Assembly (NCBI GenBank): GCA_002422085.1
Contig: DISZ01000003.1
Span: 1-64,000, forward strand
DNA: 64,000 nt
Reading direction: 5' to 3'
From: Rhodobacteraceae bacterium UBA6197
Lineage (GTDB): Bacteria > Pseudomonadota > Alphaproteobacteria > Rhodobacterales > Rhodobacteraceae
This document shows, in pieces, positions 51,815 through 61,192 of the stretch. Under the pieces are notes generated by a model. That model did not search any database, was not told the DNA's origin, and worked only from the letters and a program-made list of their open reading frames with translations. Each line of letters starts with the position of its first letter. Within the stretch, counting starts at the first letter, position 1. The translations under genes were made by a program, and so were the position numbers.

Positions 51815-53802
51815 GCCACCACCCCCGGCAGTGCCTTGACCGCTGCGACGATATCAGCCACCTGCGGCAGCGCTGCGGCTTCCAGATGCTTCGGGTAGGG
51901 CACCGGCACCTCGGCCGAACACACTCGGGAGACGGGGGCGTCGAGGTTGAAGAAGCAGTTTTCCTGCACCCGTGCGGCAATCTCGGCCGACAGCGACCCC
52001 GTGCGCCAGCCCTCGTCCACCACCACCGCGCGGCGGGTGCGTGCGACCGAAGCCATGATCGTCGCGTCATCCAGCGGGCGGAGCGAGCGCAGGTCGATCA
52101 CCTCCGCCTCGATGCCGTCTTTCGCCAACGCCTCGGCGGCTTCCAGCGCCTTCCACAGCGAATAGGACCATGCAATCAGCGTCACATCGCGCCCCGGCCG
52201 CCGGATCACAGCGCGGTCGATGTCCACCGCGCCCGCATTACCGGCGATCTTCCCGGCCATGTTGTACAGCATGACATGTTCCAGAATGATCACCGGGTCC
52301 GGATCCTGCAACGCCGTCCACAGCATGCCCCGCGCATCCTCCAGCGTGGCGGGGGCAACCACCCGCAGGCCAGGAATATGGGCAAAGAACGCCTCCAGCG
52401 AATGCGAATGCTGCGCCGCCAACTGCCGCCCCGCGCCGGTCGCCATACGGATCACCAGCGGCACGCCGAACTGCCCGGCCGACATGTGCCGGATGGTGGC
52501 GGCGGTGTTCAGGATCTGGTCGAGAGCCAGAAGCGAGAAGTTGACCGTCATGATCTCGACGATCGGGCGCATGCCGACCAGCGCCGCGCCGATCCCCGCC
52601 CCGGTAAAGGCGGCCTCGGACAGCGGCGTGTCGCGGATGCGGTCGGGGCCGAATTCTTTCAGCAGGCCGAGCGACACCGCATAGCAGCCGCCATAGGCCC
52701 CGATATCCTCGCCCATCATGAACACGCGGTCGTCGCGCAACAGCGCCTCGGTGATCGCCTGTCGGCAGCATTCGCGGTAGGTGCTGTCCACGGATGCGGA
52801 TGGGGCAACGGGTTCGGGCGGTGCAGGCCGGGTTTCAGCCACGACATGGCGCGACAGGTCCTCGACTGGTTCCCATGGGGCCTGTTCGCAAGCGGCAACG
52901 GCGTTTTTCAGCTGCGCCTCGACCTCGGCCTCGATGGCATCGACCTCTTCGGGATGCATAAGCCCGTTGTCGAGTAGCCAGCTTTGGAACCGGGTGATCG
53001 GGGACCGCTTGCGCCATTCCGCAACCTCGGCCTTGTCGCGATACTTCTCGGCGTCGAACATCGAATGGGGCCGGGTGCGATAGGTCTGGCATTCCAGAAA
53101 CTGCGGGCCGCCGCCCGCCCGGATCGCCTCAACCAACCTGCGCGCGGCGGCTTCGACCGAAACCACATCGTTGCCGTCCACGCTTTCGGCCGGCATTCCA
53201 TAGCTTGCCGCCCGCGCGGCAAAATCGGTGTTCGCCTGCACCCGCGCCACCGCCGTTCCCATGGCGTAAAGGTTGTTTTCCAGCGCGAAGAGAACCGGCA
53301 GCTTCCAGACGGCGGCAAGGTTCATCGCCTCGTGGAACTCGCCCTCGGCCAGCGCGCCATCGCCGAAGAAGCAGACCGTCACCCGGTCTTCGCCCCGCAT
53401 ATGGTCGCCCAGACCCAGCCCGACAGCCAGAGGCAGCCCGCCGCCGACAATGGCATTGCCGCCGTAAAGGTTGGTCTCGGCATCGAACAGGTGCATCGAC
53501 CCGCCGCGCCCGCCCGCGCAGCCGGTGGCCTTGCCATACATCTCGGCCAGTGCGGATTCCATGCTCATCCCCCGCGCCAGCGCATGCCCATGCTCGCGGT
53601 AGGTGGAGACCACCCGGTCGCGTTCCTCCAGCGCGGCCGCGATGCCCACCGCAACCGCCTCTTCACCATCATACAGATGCAGGAAGCCGCGGATCTTTTC
53701 CTGCGTGTAGAGCTCGTAGCACTTTTCCTCGAACCTGCGGATGCGGATCATGCCGCGCAGCAGATCACGGGCATGGGCATGGTCCAGCTTGACCTTGGTC
53801 AT
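51811..53802 (-). CDS. Fused 2-oxoacid (pyruvate/acetoin-type) dehydrogenase E1 alpha-beta
   Basis: 663 residues joining E1-alpha (about 1-320) and E1-beta (about 335-663), normally separate chains. The alpha part has MIRIRRFEEKCYELYTQEKIRGF, the ThDP motif FFGDGALAEGEFHEAMNLAAVW ending in LENN, and YRTRPHSMFD with the phospho-loop region. The beta part has VFMMGEDIGAYGG, GIGAALVGMRPIVEIM and the transketolase C-terminal region (LRPLDDATIMASV). The linker is Pro/Ala-rich (RPAPPEPVAPSAS). The enzyme decarboxylates a 2-oxoacid onto the lipoyl group of the adjacent E2. It overlaps both neighbours, so it is tightly coupled to the acyl-CoA synthetase and E2. Confidence 0.93.
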   Translation of the reverse strand: MTKVKLDHAHARDLLRGMIRIRRFEEKCYELYTQEKIRGFLHLYDGEEAVAVGIAAALEERDRVVSTYREHGHALARGMSMESALAEMYGKATGCAGGRGGSMHLFDAETNLYGGNAIVGGGLPLAVGLGLGDHMRGEDRVTVCFFGDGALAEGEFHEAMNLAAVWKLPVLFALENNLYAMGTAVARVQANTDFAARAASYGMPAESVDGNDVVSVEAAARRLVEAIRAGGGPQFLECQTYRTRPHSMFDAEKYRDKAEVAEWRKRSPITRFQSWLLDNGLMHPEEVDAIEAEVEAQLKNAVAACEQAPWEPVEDLSRHVVAETRPAPPEPVAPSASVDSTYRECCRQAITEALLRDDRVFMMGEDIGAYGGCYAVSLGLLKEFGPDRIRDTPLSEAAFTGAGIGAALVGMRPIVEIMTVNFSLLALDQILNTAATIRHMSAGQFGVPLVIRMATGAGRQLAAQHSHSLEAFFAHIPGLRVVAPATLEDARGMLWTALQDPDPVIILEHVMLYNMAGKIAGNAGAVDIDRAVIRRPGRDVTLIAWSYSLWKALEAAEALAKDGIEAEVIDLRSLRPLDDATIMASVARTRRAVVVDEGWRTGSLSAEIAARVQENCFFNLDAPVSRVCSAEVPVPYPKHLEAAALPQVADIVAAVKALPGVVA

Positions 53803-55520
53803 TTCGCATCTCCCTCCAGCGTGGACAGGTCACCCTCGGGCAGGCCCAACTCGCGGGCGCGCAGAAGCCGTCGCATGATCTTCCCAGAGCGGGTACGGGG
53901 CAGATGGTCGCGAAACACGATCTCGCGCGGGGCCACGGCGGGGCCGAGGCGTTTGCGGGCATGGCCGCGCAGTTCGCGCTCCAGCGCCTCGTTTGGCTCA
54001 AACCCCGCCTTCAGCGTGACGAAGGCCTTGACCACCTCACCTGCCGTCTCGTCCGGGACGCCGATCACCGCCGCTTCAGCCACGGCGGGGTGTTCGATCA
54101 GGGCGCTTTCCACCTCGAACGGGCCGATCAGATGGCCTGAGGACTTGATCAGGTCATCCGCCCGGCCGACGAACCAGAAATAGCCGTCGCTGTCGCGCAT
54201 CGCAAGGTCACCGGTCAGATACCAGCCGCCCGCAAAGCACTTGGCATAGCGTTCGGGCTGGCCGAGATAGGCGCGCATCATAGAGGGCCAGCCGGGCCGC
54301 AGCGCCAGTTCGCCGATCGCGCCATCGGGCTGTTCCGTCACCGTGTCGCCGTCGCGGGCGACGATCCCGGCCTCGATCCCCGGCAAGGGCTTGCCCATGG
54401 CACCCGGCTTGATGTCCATGTCGGCGGTATTGCCGATCATGATGCCGCCGGTTTCGGACTGCCACCAGTTGTCGTGGAACGGAAGGCCGAACACCCCCTG
54501 CCCCCAAATCACGCATTCGGCGTTCAGCGGCTCGCCCACCGATGCGAGGAAGCGCAGCGCCGAAAAGTCGCGGCCCCGCGCCGCCGCCACGCCCGCCCGC
54601 ATCAGCATCCGGATCGCGGTGGGCGCGGTGTACCAGACCTGCACCTTTTCGCGCTCCAGGATGGAATACCAGCGGTCAAGGTCGAACTCGGCCTCGTCCA
54701 CCACCATGGTCACGCGGTTGCACAAGGGCGAGATGATGCCGTAGCTCATCCCCGTGACCCAACCGGGGTCGGCGGTGCACCAGTAGATGTCGCCCGGCTT
54801 CAGGTCGAGCGCGAGGCGCCCGGTCTCGGCATGGGCGACGACCGCTTGGTGCACATGCACAACCCCCTTCGGCAGACCGGTGGTGCCAGAAGTGAAATGC
54901 AGTAGGGCCATGTCCTCGGGCATGGTCTTCACGGTCTCGAAGGTTGTGGGTGCCGCAGACATCGCCGGACCCAACGCCACGCAGCCCTCGGGTGCCTCAT
55001 CCCCGATGATCAGCACCAGCTTCAGCCCCGGCATGTCCGCCCGCCAGTCGGCCACCTTGCGGCGGTATTGCGCCTCGGTCGTGACCAGAACGGAAGCCCA
55101 GCCGATCTCCATCCGCGCGCGCACCGGCTCGGGGCCGAAGGCGGCGAAGAGGGGGCTGACCACCACACCCATCTTCAAGGCACCAAGGGTTGCCGCGTAT
55201 AGTTCTGGCACCCGGCCCGAGAGCAGAAACATCCGTTCGCCCGGGCCGATGTTATGGGCGCGCAGCACATGGGCAAAGCGGGCGGCATTGGCCGCCAGAT
55301 CGGCGTAGGTCAGCACCTGCCGTTCGCCCTCACGCCCCAGCCAGATCAGCGCCGGTTGCGCGCCATGACCTGCCGCCACATGGCGATCCACCGCCTCATG
55401 CGCGATGTTAAGCCCGCCCCCCGGCAGCCCTTCCAGCCGCGCCCGCGCCGCATCCCAGCCGGTAGGCAGGGCACTGGCACCCCCTCCCGGCATAGTCTTC
55501 GCGATGATCGCATGCACCAT
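53799..55520 (-). CDS. AMP-forming acetyl-CoA-synthetase-like ligase
   Basis: 573 residues from ATG 55520 (GGAG upstream). Adenylation motifs: FTSGTTGLPKGVVHVHQ, YWCTADPGWVTGMSYG, YTAPTAIRMLM, WWQSETGG and GWYLTGDLAMRDSDGY, with the C-terminal RTRSGKIMRR Lys that is acetylated in Acs enzymes. Standard Acs is about 650 residues; this shorter form lacks part of the N-terminus but keeps the ADPGWVTG acetate-pocket region. It activates acetate or a short acid to acyl-CoA, feeding the PHA branch. It heads the minus-strand operon, with a candidate Fnr/Crp-type site about 110 bases upstream. Confidence 0.9.
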   Translation of the reverse strand: MVHAIIAKTMPGGGASALPTGWDAARARLEGLPGGGLNIAHEAVDRHVAAGHGAQPALIWLGREGERQVLTYADLAANAARFAHVLRAHNIGPGERMFLLSGRVPELYAATLGALKMGVVVSPLFAAFGPEPVRARMEIGWASVLVTTEAQYRRKVADWRADMPGLKLVLIIGDEAPEGCVALGPAMSAAPTTFETVKTMPEDMALLHFTSGTTGLPKGVVHVHQAVVAHAETGRLALDLKPGDIYWCTADPGWVTGMSYGIISPLCNRVTMVVDEAEFDLDRWYSILEREKVQVWYTAPTAIRMLMRAGVAAARGRDFSALRFLASVGEPLNAECVIWGQGVFGLPFHDNWWQSETGGIMIGNTADMDIKPGAMGKPLPGIEAGIVARDGDTVTEQPDGAIGELALRPGWPSMMRAYLGQPERYAKCFAGGWYLTGDLAMRDSDGYFWFVGRADDLIKSSGHLIGPFEVESALIEHPAVAEAAVIGVPDETAGEVVKAFVTLKAGFEPNEALERELRGHARKRLGPAVAPREIVFRDHLPRTRSGKIMRRLLRARELGLPEGDLSTLEGDAK

Positions 55521-55630
55521 CCTGTGCTCCCCGATTGCCGATGACCGAACGCGTCGCCCGGCAGACCCCCGTGCGACCTGCCCCCGCAGGCCTCCTGCGC
55601 CGATGATCACGGATTGATCGGGTACTGTCC

Positions 55631-55644
55631 TTGATTCATGTCAT
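55631..55644 (-). promoter_or_regulatory. Imperfect FNR-type site upstream of the acetyl-CoA/PHA operon
   Basis: TTGATTCATGTCAT has one perfect FNR half (TTGAT) and one with two differences (GTCAT for ATCAA). It lies 111 bases upstream of the ligase start codon and may respond to Fnr/Dnr-class regulators. Weak on its own. Confidence 0.3.
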
Positions 55645-55688
55645 CCCTGTCCCGCGCGGCCCGCGGAATTCACTCCGCAACCCGCGCG

Positions 55689-57263
55689 TCAGACCGGGCG
55701 CACGTCCTTCATCTGCGGACCTGCCGCCTGCGCGCCATAATGGGCGATCCGCTCGGCATGTTCGGCGACCCGGTCCAGCCACCGCAGCGCGTCGGTTTCG
55801 CGAAACACGTCCGCAGAGCTGATCAAGCCAGCATGTTCGCGCAGCAGCGCCCCGCGCCGATGCCGCAGGGCAAAGCCCCGGATGCGTGCAAACAAGCGGG
55901 CGGCCTGATCCGCCTTGCGCGGCATGATAAGGGCCGCGGCAATGGCCCGCGCGGGTCGGGCCAGACGCGGGCTGTTGGCCAGATGGGCGATGCGGCCCCG
56001 CTCTTCGCTCCGCGCGGTCAGCCGAGTGATATGGTCGGTCAGATGCATCAGCGCGGCCATCCGGTTCAGCGGCTCCGGCCGGTCCGGCGGCAAGTGCAGC
56101 CGCGAAAGCCATGTCTCCAGCGCCTTGCGGGCTGGTTCCACCTGGCCTGGCAGCGCGGCCAAGGGGCGCAAGTCGCGCGCGCCTTGCGGTGCCAGTGCGG
56201 CCTGCAAAGCCTGACCGATGGCCTCGGTGATGGCCGTCGCGGTGCGCGCGGCGGCATCCAGCGCGGTGCCGCTGTCGGCCAGAAGCTGCGGGTCCAGCGC
56301 TGTTGCCAGCGTTACCGGCCGGTCTGGCACCAGCCAGATCACCAGGGCTGCAAAGGGCCTTGTCAATGGCAGGAACAATGCCGCCCCCAACACATTCAAG
56401 CCGGTGTGGAACAACACCAGTGCTGTCTGGTCATCCGGTCCGGTTACCGCGTTGTGCAGCAGCGGCGCCAGCACATCGATCAGCGGAAACGCCAGCAGGG
56501 CCGATATGACATTGAAAAGCAGGTTGGCAACGGCTGCGCGCTGCATCTCGCTGCCGCCGCCCAGACTGGCCAGAAACCCCGTCAGGGTGGTGCCCACGTT
56601 CATGCCCACCACCATCGCCGCCGCCTGCCCAAAGCTCAGCGCGCCCGACCCCAGCAGGATCAGCGTCAGCGCGATCCCCGCCGACGAACTTTGCATGACC
56701 GCCACAAGGACCAGACCAATCGCCGCCATCACCAACCGTCCGGCCCAGTCGTCCGCAGGCAGCCAGTCCGGCGTCACATACGCCTGCACGCCCACAGAAG
56801 CGGCCTGCATCAGGTCCAGCCCGATGAAAAGCAGCGACAGACCTGCCAGCATCCGGCCCACCCGTGCCAACTGTCCTTCACCAAGGATTCCCATCAGGGA
56901 CGCCACAAACAAAACGGGCAGCGCAAGGACACCCAGCTTCAGCTTCACACCGACAAGCATGATGATCCAGCCGGTCACCGTCGTGCCGATGTTGGCACCA
57001 TAAATCACGCCCAGCGAATGCGAAAAGCCAATCAGCCCCGCGCCGACAAAGCCAATGGTCATCACCGTGACGGCCGTCGAGGACTGCACAACAGCGGTAA
57101 TGCCGGCCCCGGTCAGAACCCCGCGCAACGGGCTTGATGTCATGCGCAGCAGCCAGCGGCGCATTCCATCCCCGGCAAGGGATCGCAATGCCGCCGTCAG
57201 TGTCTCCATCCCGAACAGGAAGAGCCCGATGCCGCCCAGAAACCCCAGGATTCCCCCCGTCAT
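55689..57263 (-). CDS. Na/Pi cotransporter family protein
   Basis: 524 residues. About eight to ten membrane segments form two repeats, each with the QSSTA or QSSSA motif typical of the family (AVVQSSTAVTVMTIGFVGAGLI and VAVMQSSSAGIALTLILLGSG). They are followed by GANIGTTVTGW and GMNVGTTLTGFLASLG. A soluble PhoU-like helical C-terminus (about 340-524) follows. It probably couples sodium to phosphate (or another anion) uptake or export. It lies between the P-type ATPase and the acetyl-CoA/PHA operon on the same strand. Confidence 0.88.
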   Translation of the reverse strand: MTGGILGFLGGIGLFLFGMETLTAALRSLAGDGMRRWLLRMTSSPLRGVLTGAGITAVVQSSTAVTVMTIGFVGAGLIGFSHSLGVIYGANIGTTVTGWIIMLVGVKLKLGVLALPVLFVASLMGILGEGQLARVGRMLAGLSLLFIGLDLMQAASVGVQAYVTPDWLPADDWAGRLVMAAIGLVLVAVMQSSSAGIALTLILLGSGALSFGQAAAMVVGMNVGTTLTGFLASLGGGSEMQRAAVANLLFNVISALLAFPLIDVLAPLLHNAVTGPDDQTALVLFHTGLNVLGAALFLPLTRPFAALVIWLVPDRPVTLATALDPQLLADSGTALDAAARTATAITEAIGQALQAALAPQGARDLRPLAALPGQVEPARKALETWLSRLHLPPDRPEPLNRMAALMHLTDHITRLTARSEERGRIAHLANSPRLARPARAIAAALIMPRKADQAARLFARIRGFALRHRRGALLREHAGLISSADVFRETDALRWLDRVAEHAERIAHYGAQAAGPQMKDVRPV

Positions 57264-57348
57264 GGATCGACCCTGCCGCAGGCTTGCTGGCGCTTCAGTT
57301 GATGCCGACGGGCCTTAGGCGGTCGGGTTTTGAATGAGACCAACCTCT

Positions 57349-59952
57349 TCATCCCCTCAGCCCCAGCCTGATCTGCTTTTCGATTTCGATCAGCGCAAAG
57401 AAGGCGACGCCAATGGCTACAATCAACAATCCATCCATCAGCGGAACGGACCTTGTTCCCAGCACTGCCTGCAAAGGCGGCAGGTAGGTGACGGAGAACT
57501 GGGCCGCCGTGACGACGATGACAACAGTCCAGACCACGCGGGTCCCGCGCGCCGCTGCCCAGGTCAGCGAGGTGCCGTGGATGTTGCGGATGAAGAAGAG
57601 GTGGAAGATTTGTAGAACCACAAGCGTGTTCATCGCCATGGTCTGGGCCAGAGCCAGCGGAAAACCCTTGTCGATGGCATAAGTGAAAATGCCGAAGACT
57701 GCCGCCATGAACAGGGTCGCTACCAGAACGACATGCCAAACCAGCCCGCCCGATAGGATCGGCATATTGCGGGCACGCGGCGGCCGGGCCATGGTGCCGG
57801 TCTCGGTCGGCTCGAAAGCAAGCGCGAGGCCAAGTGTGATCGAAGTGATCAGGTTAACCCACAGGATCATCACTGGCGTCACCGGCAGCGCAAAGCCGAC
57901 GAGCAACGCCAACACCACAGCTGACCCTTCCCCCGCATTGGTGGGCAATTCGAAGCTGATCACCTTTTTCAGGTTGTCATAGACCGTCCGCCCCTCCCGC
58001 ACGGCGGCGGCGATACTGGCAAAGTTGTCGTCGGCCAGCACCAGATCGGCGGCTTCCTTGGCGGCCTCGGACCCTTTCAGCCCCATGGCGATGCCCGCAT
58101 CGGCGCGTTTAAGGGCGGGCGCATCGTTCACCCCGTCGCCGGTCATCGCGACGGACAGGCCATGCGCCTGCAGCGCGGTCACAAGGCGCAGTTTGTGCTC
58201 AGGGCTGGTGCGGGCGAAGATGTCGACATCCGTCACTTCCAGCGCCAGTTGCGCGTCGTCCAGCTTGTCAAGATCGGCCCCCGTCAGCACGCGATGGGGG
58301 TTCGCCAGCCCGATTTGTGCGGCAATGGCAGCGGCGGTTCCGGCATGATCACCGGTGATCATCTTGACCCGTATGCCAGCGGCCCGGCATTCGGCCACGG
58401 CAGCAATCGCCTCGGGGCGCGGCGGGTCGATCAGCCCGACAAGGCCAAGGAAGGTCAGGCCACCCTCAAGTGCTGCGGGGTCGATCCGCTCGCCCGCCTC
58501 GGGCCGCTCGGCCAGCGCTAGCACCCGCAGACCACGCCGGGCCAATGCCTCGGCCCGGTCGTGCCAGTGCTTCAGGTCGATGCCGCCACACATCCGCAGC
58601 ACGCGTTCCGGCGCACCCTTCACATAGGTCACGCGTCCCTGCGGCCCCTCCGTCAGCACGGCCATGAAACGGTGACGGCTGTCGAAGGGGATGGCGTCCA
58701 GACGGCGCGCGGCGTGATCGCCGCCAACCTTGCCCGCAAAGGCCAGAAGCGCGCCCTCCATCGGGTCGCCCTCGACCATCCAGATGCCATCCTTGCGGTG
58801 CAGGCTGGCGTCGTTGCATAGCGCCGCCGCCTGGGCGAGCCGTTCAAGATCACCCGCCGGGGTGATGGCACCTGTCGGCGCATACCCTTCGCCATCCACG
58901 ACAAAGACACCCTCCGCTGTCTCCGCCGCAGCCACCACCATTTCGTTGCGGGTCAAGGTGCCGGTCTTGTCGGTGCAGATGACCGAGACCGAGCCGATGG
59001 CCTCGATCGCAGGCAGACGACGGACGATGGCGTTGCGCCGCGCCATGGCCTGCACGCCGATGGCCAGCGTGATCGTCATGACCGCAGGCAGGCCCTCAGG
59101 GATTGCGGCCACGGCGACGCCGACCACAGCCATGAAAAGATCGGCAAAGGGCATGTGGCCGACGTAGTAGCCCCAGACGAGCAATAGCCCCGCGACCAGC
59201 AAGATCAGGAACGACAGCCAGCGCGCGAAGTGGTCGATCTGCGCGACCAACGGTGTGGTCAGTTGTTCGACCCCGGCCAGAAGCCCGCCGATGCGCCCTA
59301 TCTCGGTCGCCTGACCCGTCGCCACCACCAGCCCGCGCGCCGTGCCGATGGTGACCAGCGTGCCCGACCACAGCATCGACCGGCGGTCGCCAAGGGCGGC
59401 ATCGGCGGCGACCGGGTCTTTGCCCTTTTCCACCGGCACCGACTCGCCGGTCAGGATCGCTTCTTGCGCCGCCAGCCCCCGCGCCTCGATCACCCGCAGG
59501 TCGGCGGGCACTTTGTCGCCTGCCTCCAAGAGCACGATATCACCGGGAACCAGGTCGGTGCCGTCGACGGTGACACGCACACCCCCGCGTAGCACGGCCG
59601 CCCGGGGGGCCAGCATGCCCCGGATGGCTGCCATCGCCGCTTCGGCCTTGCCCTCCTGGACAAAGCCGATGATCGCATTGGCCAGCACGACGGCCAGGAT
59701 CACCCCCGTATCAACCCAGTGCTGCAGCGCGCCCGTCACCACGGCCGCTCCCAGAAGGACGTAGATCAGGACGTTGTGAAACTGCACCAGGAACCGCACC
59801 ATTGGCCCCCTTGCCCGAACTTCGGGCAGGCGGTTGGGACCATGATCGGCCAGGCGCTGAGCAGCATCGGTCGCGCTGAGTCCCTCTGAAGTGGTGTCAA
59901 GTTCTGCTAGGCAGGTGGCTGTGGGTGCGGCGTGGGCGTCGGTCAGCGTCAT
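57349..59952 (-). CDS. Cation-transporting P-type ATPase (type II)
   Basis: 867 residues from ATG 59952. Cation-ATPase N domain (about 10-60), TGES-type actuator loop (ILTGESVPVEKGK), phosphorylated Asp328 in CTDKTGTLT, nucleotide-domain KGAPERVL, hinge TGDGVNDAPALKRADAGIAMG and a C-terminal bundle of membrane segments. The IPEGLPAVMTITLAIG segment before DKTGT is the M4 signature of Ca2+/Na+/K+-type (type II) pumps. The ion is not fixed by sequence; calcium or sodium/potassium is likely. It may share regulation with the stress proteins to its right. Confidence 0.92.
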   Translation of the reverse strand: MTLTDAHAAPTATCLAELDTTSEGLSATDAAQRLADHGPNRLPEVRARGPMVRFLVQFHNVLIYVLLGAAVVTGALQHWVDTGVILAVVLANAIIGFVQEGKAEAAMAAIRGMLAPRAAVLRGGVRVTVDGTDLVPGDIVLLEAGDKVPADLRVIEARGLAAQEAILTGESVPVEKGKDPVAADAALGDRRSMLWSGTLVTIGTARGLVVATGQATEIGRIGGLLAGVEQLTTPLVAQIDHFARWLSFLILLVAGLLLVWGYYVGHMPFADLFMAVVGVAVAAIPEGLPAVMTITLAIGVQAMARRNAIVRRLPAIEAIGSVSVICTDKTGTLTRNEMVVAAAETAEGVFVVDGEGYAPTGAITPAGDLERLAQAAALCNDASLHRKDGIWMVEGDPMEGALLAFAGKVGGDHAARRLDAIPFDSRHRFMAVLTEGPQGRVTYVKGAPERVLRMCGGIDLKHWHDRAEALARRGLRVLALAERPEAGERIDPAALEGGLTFLGLVGLIDPPRPEAIAAVAECRAAGIRVKMITGDHAGTAAAIAAQIGLANPHRVLTGADLDKLDDAQLALEVTDVDIFARTSPEHKLRLVTALQAHGLSVAMTGDGVNDAPALKRADAGIAMGLKGSEAAKEAADLVLADDNFASIAAAVREGRTVYDNLKKVISFELPTNAGEGSAVVLALLVGFALPVTPVMILWVNLITSITLGLALAFEPTETGTMARPPRARNMPILSGGLVWHVVLVATLFMAAVFGIFTYAIDKGFPLALAQTMAMNTLVVLQIFHLFFIRNIHGTSLTWAAARGTRVVWTVVIVVTAAQFSVTYLPPLQAVLGTRSVPLMDGLLIVAIGVAFFALIEIEKQIRLGLRG

Positions 59953-60218
59953 GTCGTCGCGCCGGATAGCCGTCGCCGAAGATACACTCCGCGCCGGTGA
60001 CGGTCCTCGCTTGGTCCGGCGCAAGCCAGACCACCGCCCAAGCGATGTTGTCGGGCTCGCCCATGTGACAGATCGGATGGACCGAGCCCAAGGCCGCCTT
60101 CACAGCTTCGAGATCGGGGGAGATGGAATGCAGATCGTTTTCGACAAACGGGACCCAGATGTAGGTCGGGCGAATGGAGTTCAGACACGATGCCGGTCTT
60201 AGACTTGAGACGGTTCAT
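59950..60218 (-). pseudogene. Internally deleted short-chain dehydrogenase (SDR) remnant
   Basis: MNRLKSKTGIVS (from ATG 60218) looks like the start of an SDR (MNRLK-K-AIVTGG). Directly afterwards, with a 2-base shift, comes NSIRPTYIWVPFVEND, then LEAVKAALGSVHPICHMGEP, DNIAWAVVWLAPDQARTVTGA and ECIFGDGYPAR, the C-terminal third of an SDR. The Rossmann GxxxGxG and YxxxK active site are gone. This is a deletion that joined the two ends of the gene, leaving about 90 codons. Short-chain dehydrogenases of this type often sit beside PHA or stress genes. Confidence 0.7.
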
Positions 60219-60320
60219 CGCTGTTCACCTTTTCTTTGAATTGCCCAGATTGACAGTGTCGTAACGTCTCCGCGCGCGCCGATGGCGCGCGGGCCAAGCC
60301 AATGCGCGCGGCGGTCTGCC

Positions 60321-60734
60321 CTAACGTGCGATGATGACCGTGCAGGGTGCCCGGTTCGCCACGTCCATCGCTACCGAGCCAAGAAACAACCGTGACAATC
60401 CGCGCTTGTCGCCAGTGCCGATGACGATGGCATCGATCCCATGGGCCAACGCATGGTCGATGATCCCGGACGAGACTTCGCGCGCGGCAACCACCGTTGC
60501 ACTGGCCGGTTTCAACCCGTTCCTTGTGGCCTTCTCGCGACCTTCTGCAAGGATCGCCTGCGCCTCGTCTTCGGTCCAGACCAGAGCATGCGGCCCACGG
60601 GGCGAACGGCCAAAAGCCACGTTCACAACAAGGATCGAAAGGTCTGCCGAGAGCCTCGTCGCGAGCTCTGTGGCTGAGGCCAATGCGACATCTGCATGTT
60701 CGGAGCCGTCAAAGCAGCAAAGGATATGTTTCAT
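60321..60734 (-). CDS. Universal stress protein
   Basis: 137 residues, a single USP domain. ATP-binding features are present: ILCCFDGSEHADVAL near the start and the G-2x-G-9x-G(S/T) motif GTGDKRGLSRLFLGSVAMDV. AAGGA precedes the ATG. USP proteins bind ATP or nucleotides and are induced by starvation and low oxygen. It is transcribed toward the P-type ATPase and away from the excisionase-like gene. Confidence 0.92.
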   Translation of the reverse strand: MKHILCCFDGSEHADVALASATELATRLSADLSILVVNVAFGRSPRGPHALVWTEDEAQAILAEGREKATRNGLKPASATVVAAREVSSGIIDHALAHGIDAIVIGTGDKRGLSRLFLGSVAMDVANRAPCTVIIAR

Positions 60735-60871
60735 TTGTTTTCCTTTTGATTTCAGTCACTCTCTTGTCTTCTGGCCGTCGCGGCATTTGAAATCGGGCGC
60801 TGCGCCGGTATCACGCTTTCGCACAACGAAGTGGCAGGTGCCCAGAAGGACGGCCACAAACCAAGGGGCCT

Positions 60872-61138
60872 TCATCCGCGTTCATCGCCCCCCCCATTGC
60901 CGGCTGTTGGCAGTTCAGACGATTGCTTTGGCAATTCCGATTGCCCGAAAGGGACGTTGCGTGGTGCCGTCTCATGCGCGATCATGAACAGGGCAAGATC
61001 GGTGTCAGCGATGCGCCAGCCCTTGCCGATCTCTATCGCGCGAAGCGTGCCCGCCTTGATCCACTGGCGCACCGTGGCCTCGGCCACTTCAAGCCTGTCT
61101 GCAACTTCCTGCACCGTCTGATAACGATCCTGCGGCAT
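60872..61138 (-). CDS. Excisionase-type helix-turn-helix DNA-binding protein
   Basis: 88 residues from ATG 61138, preceded by GGAGGG at ideal spacing (the ATG at 61150 has no such site). The MerR/excisionase HTH is clear: TVQEVADRLEVAEATVRQWIKAGTLRAIEIGKGWRI (about 8-43). The Gly/Pro-rich tail has no known fold. Together with the FNR box 55 bases upstream it may be a local regulator of the stress genes. Phage excisionase function is less likely because no integrase is near. Confidence 0.85.
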   Translation of the reverse strand: MPQDRYQTVQEVADRLEVAEATVRQWIKAGTLRAIEIGKGWRIADTDLALFMIAHETAPRNVPFGQSELPKQSSELPTAGNGGGDERG

Positions 61139-61192
61139 GGCTCCCTCCATTGTAGCCGTTGCTGCAGAATAGTGACTTTGAGGCGCTTTTGA

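Noticed and set aside
60746..60759. TTGATTTCAGTCAC, resembling an FNR site upstream of the USP gene at 60321-60734
   Set aside because: Only one half matches and it lies 12-25 bases before the start codon, overlapping the ribosome-binding site.
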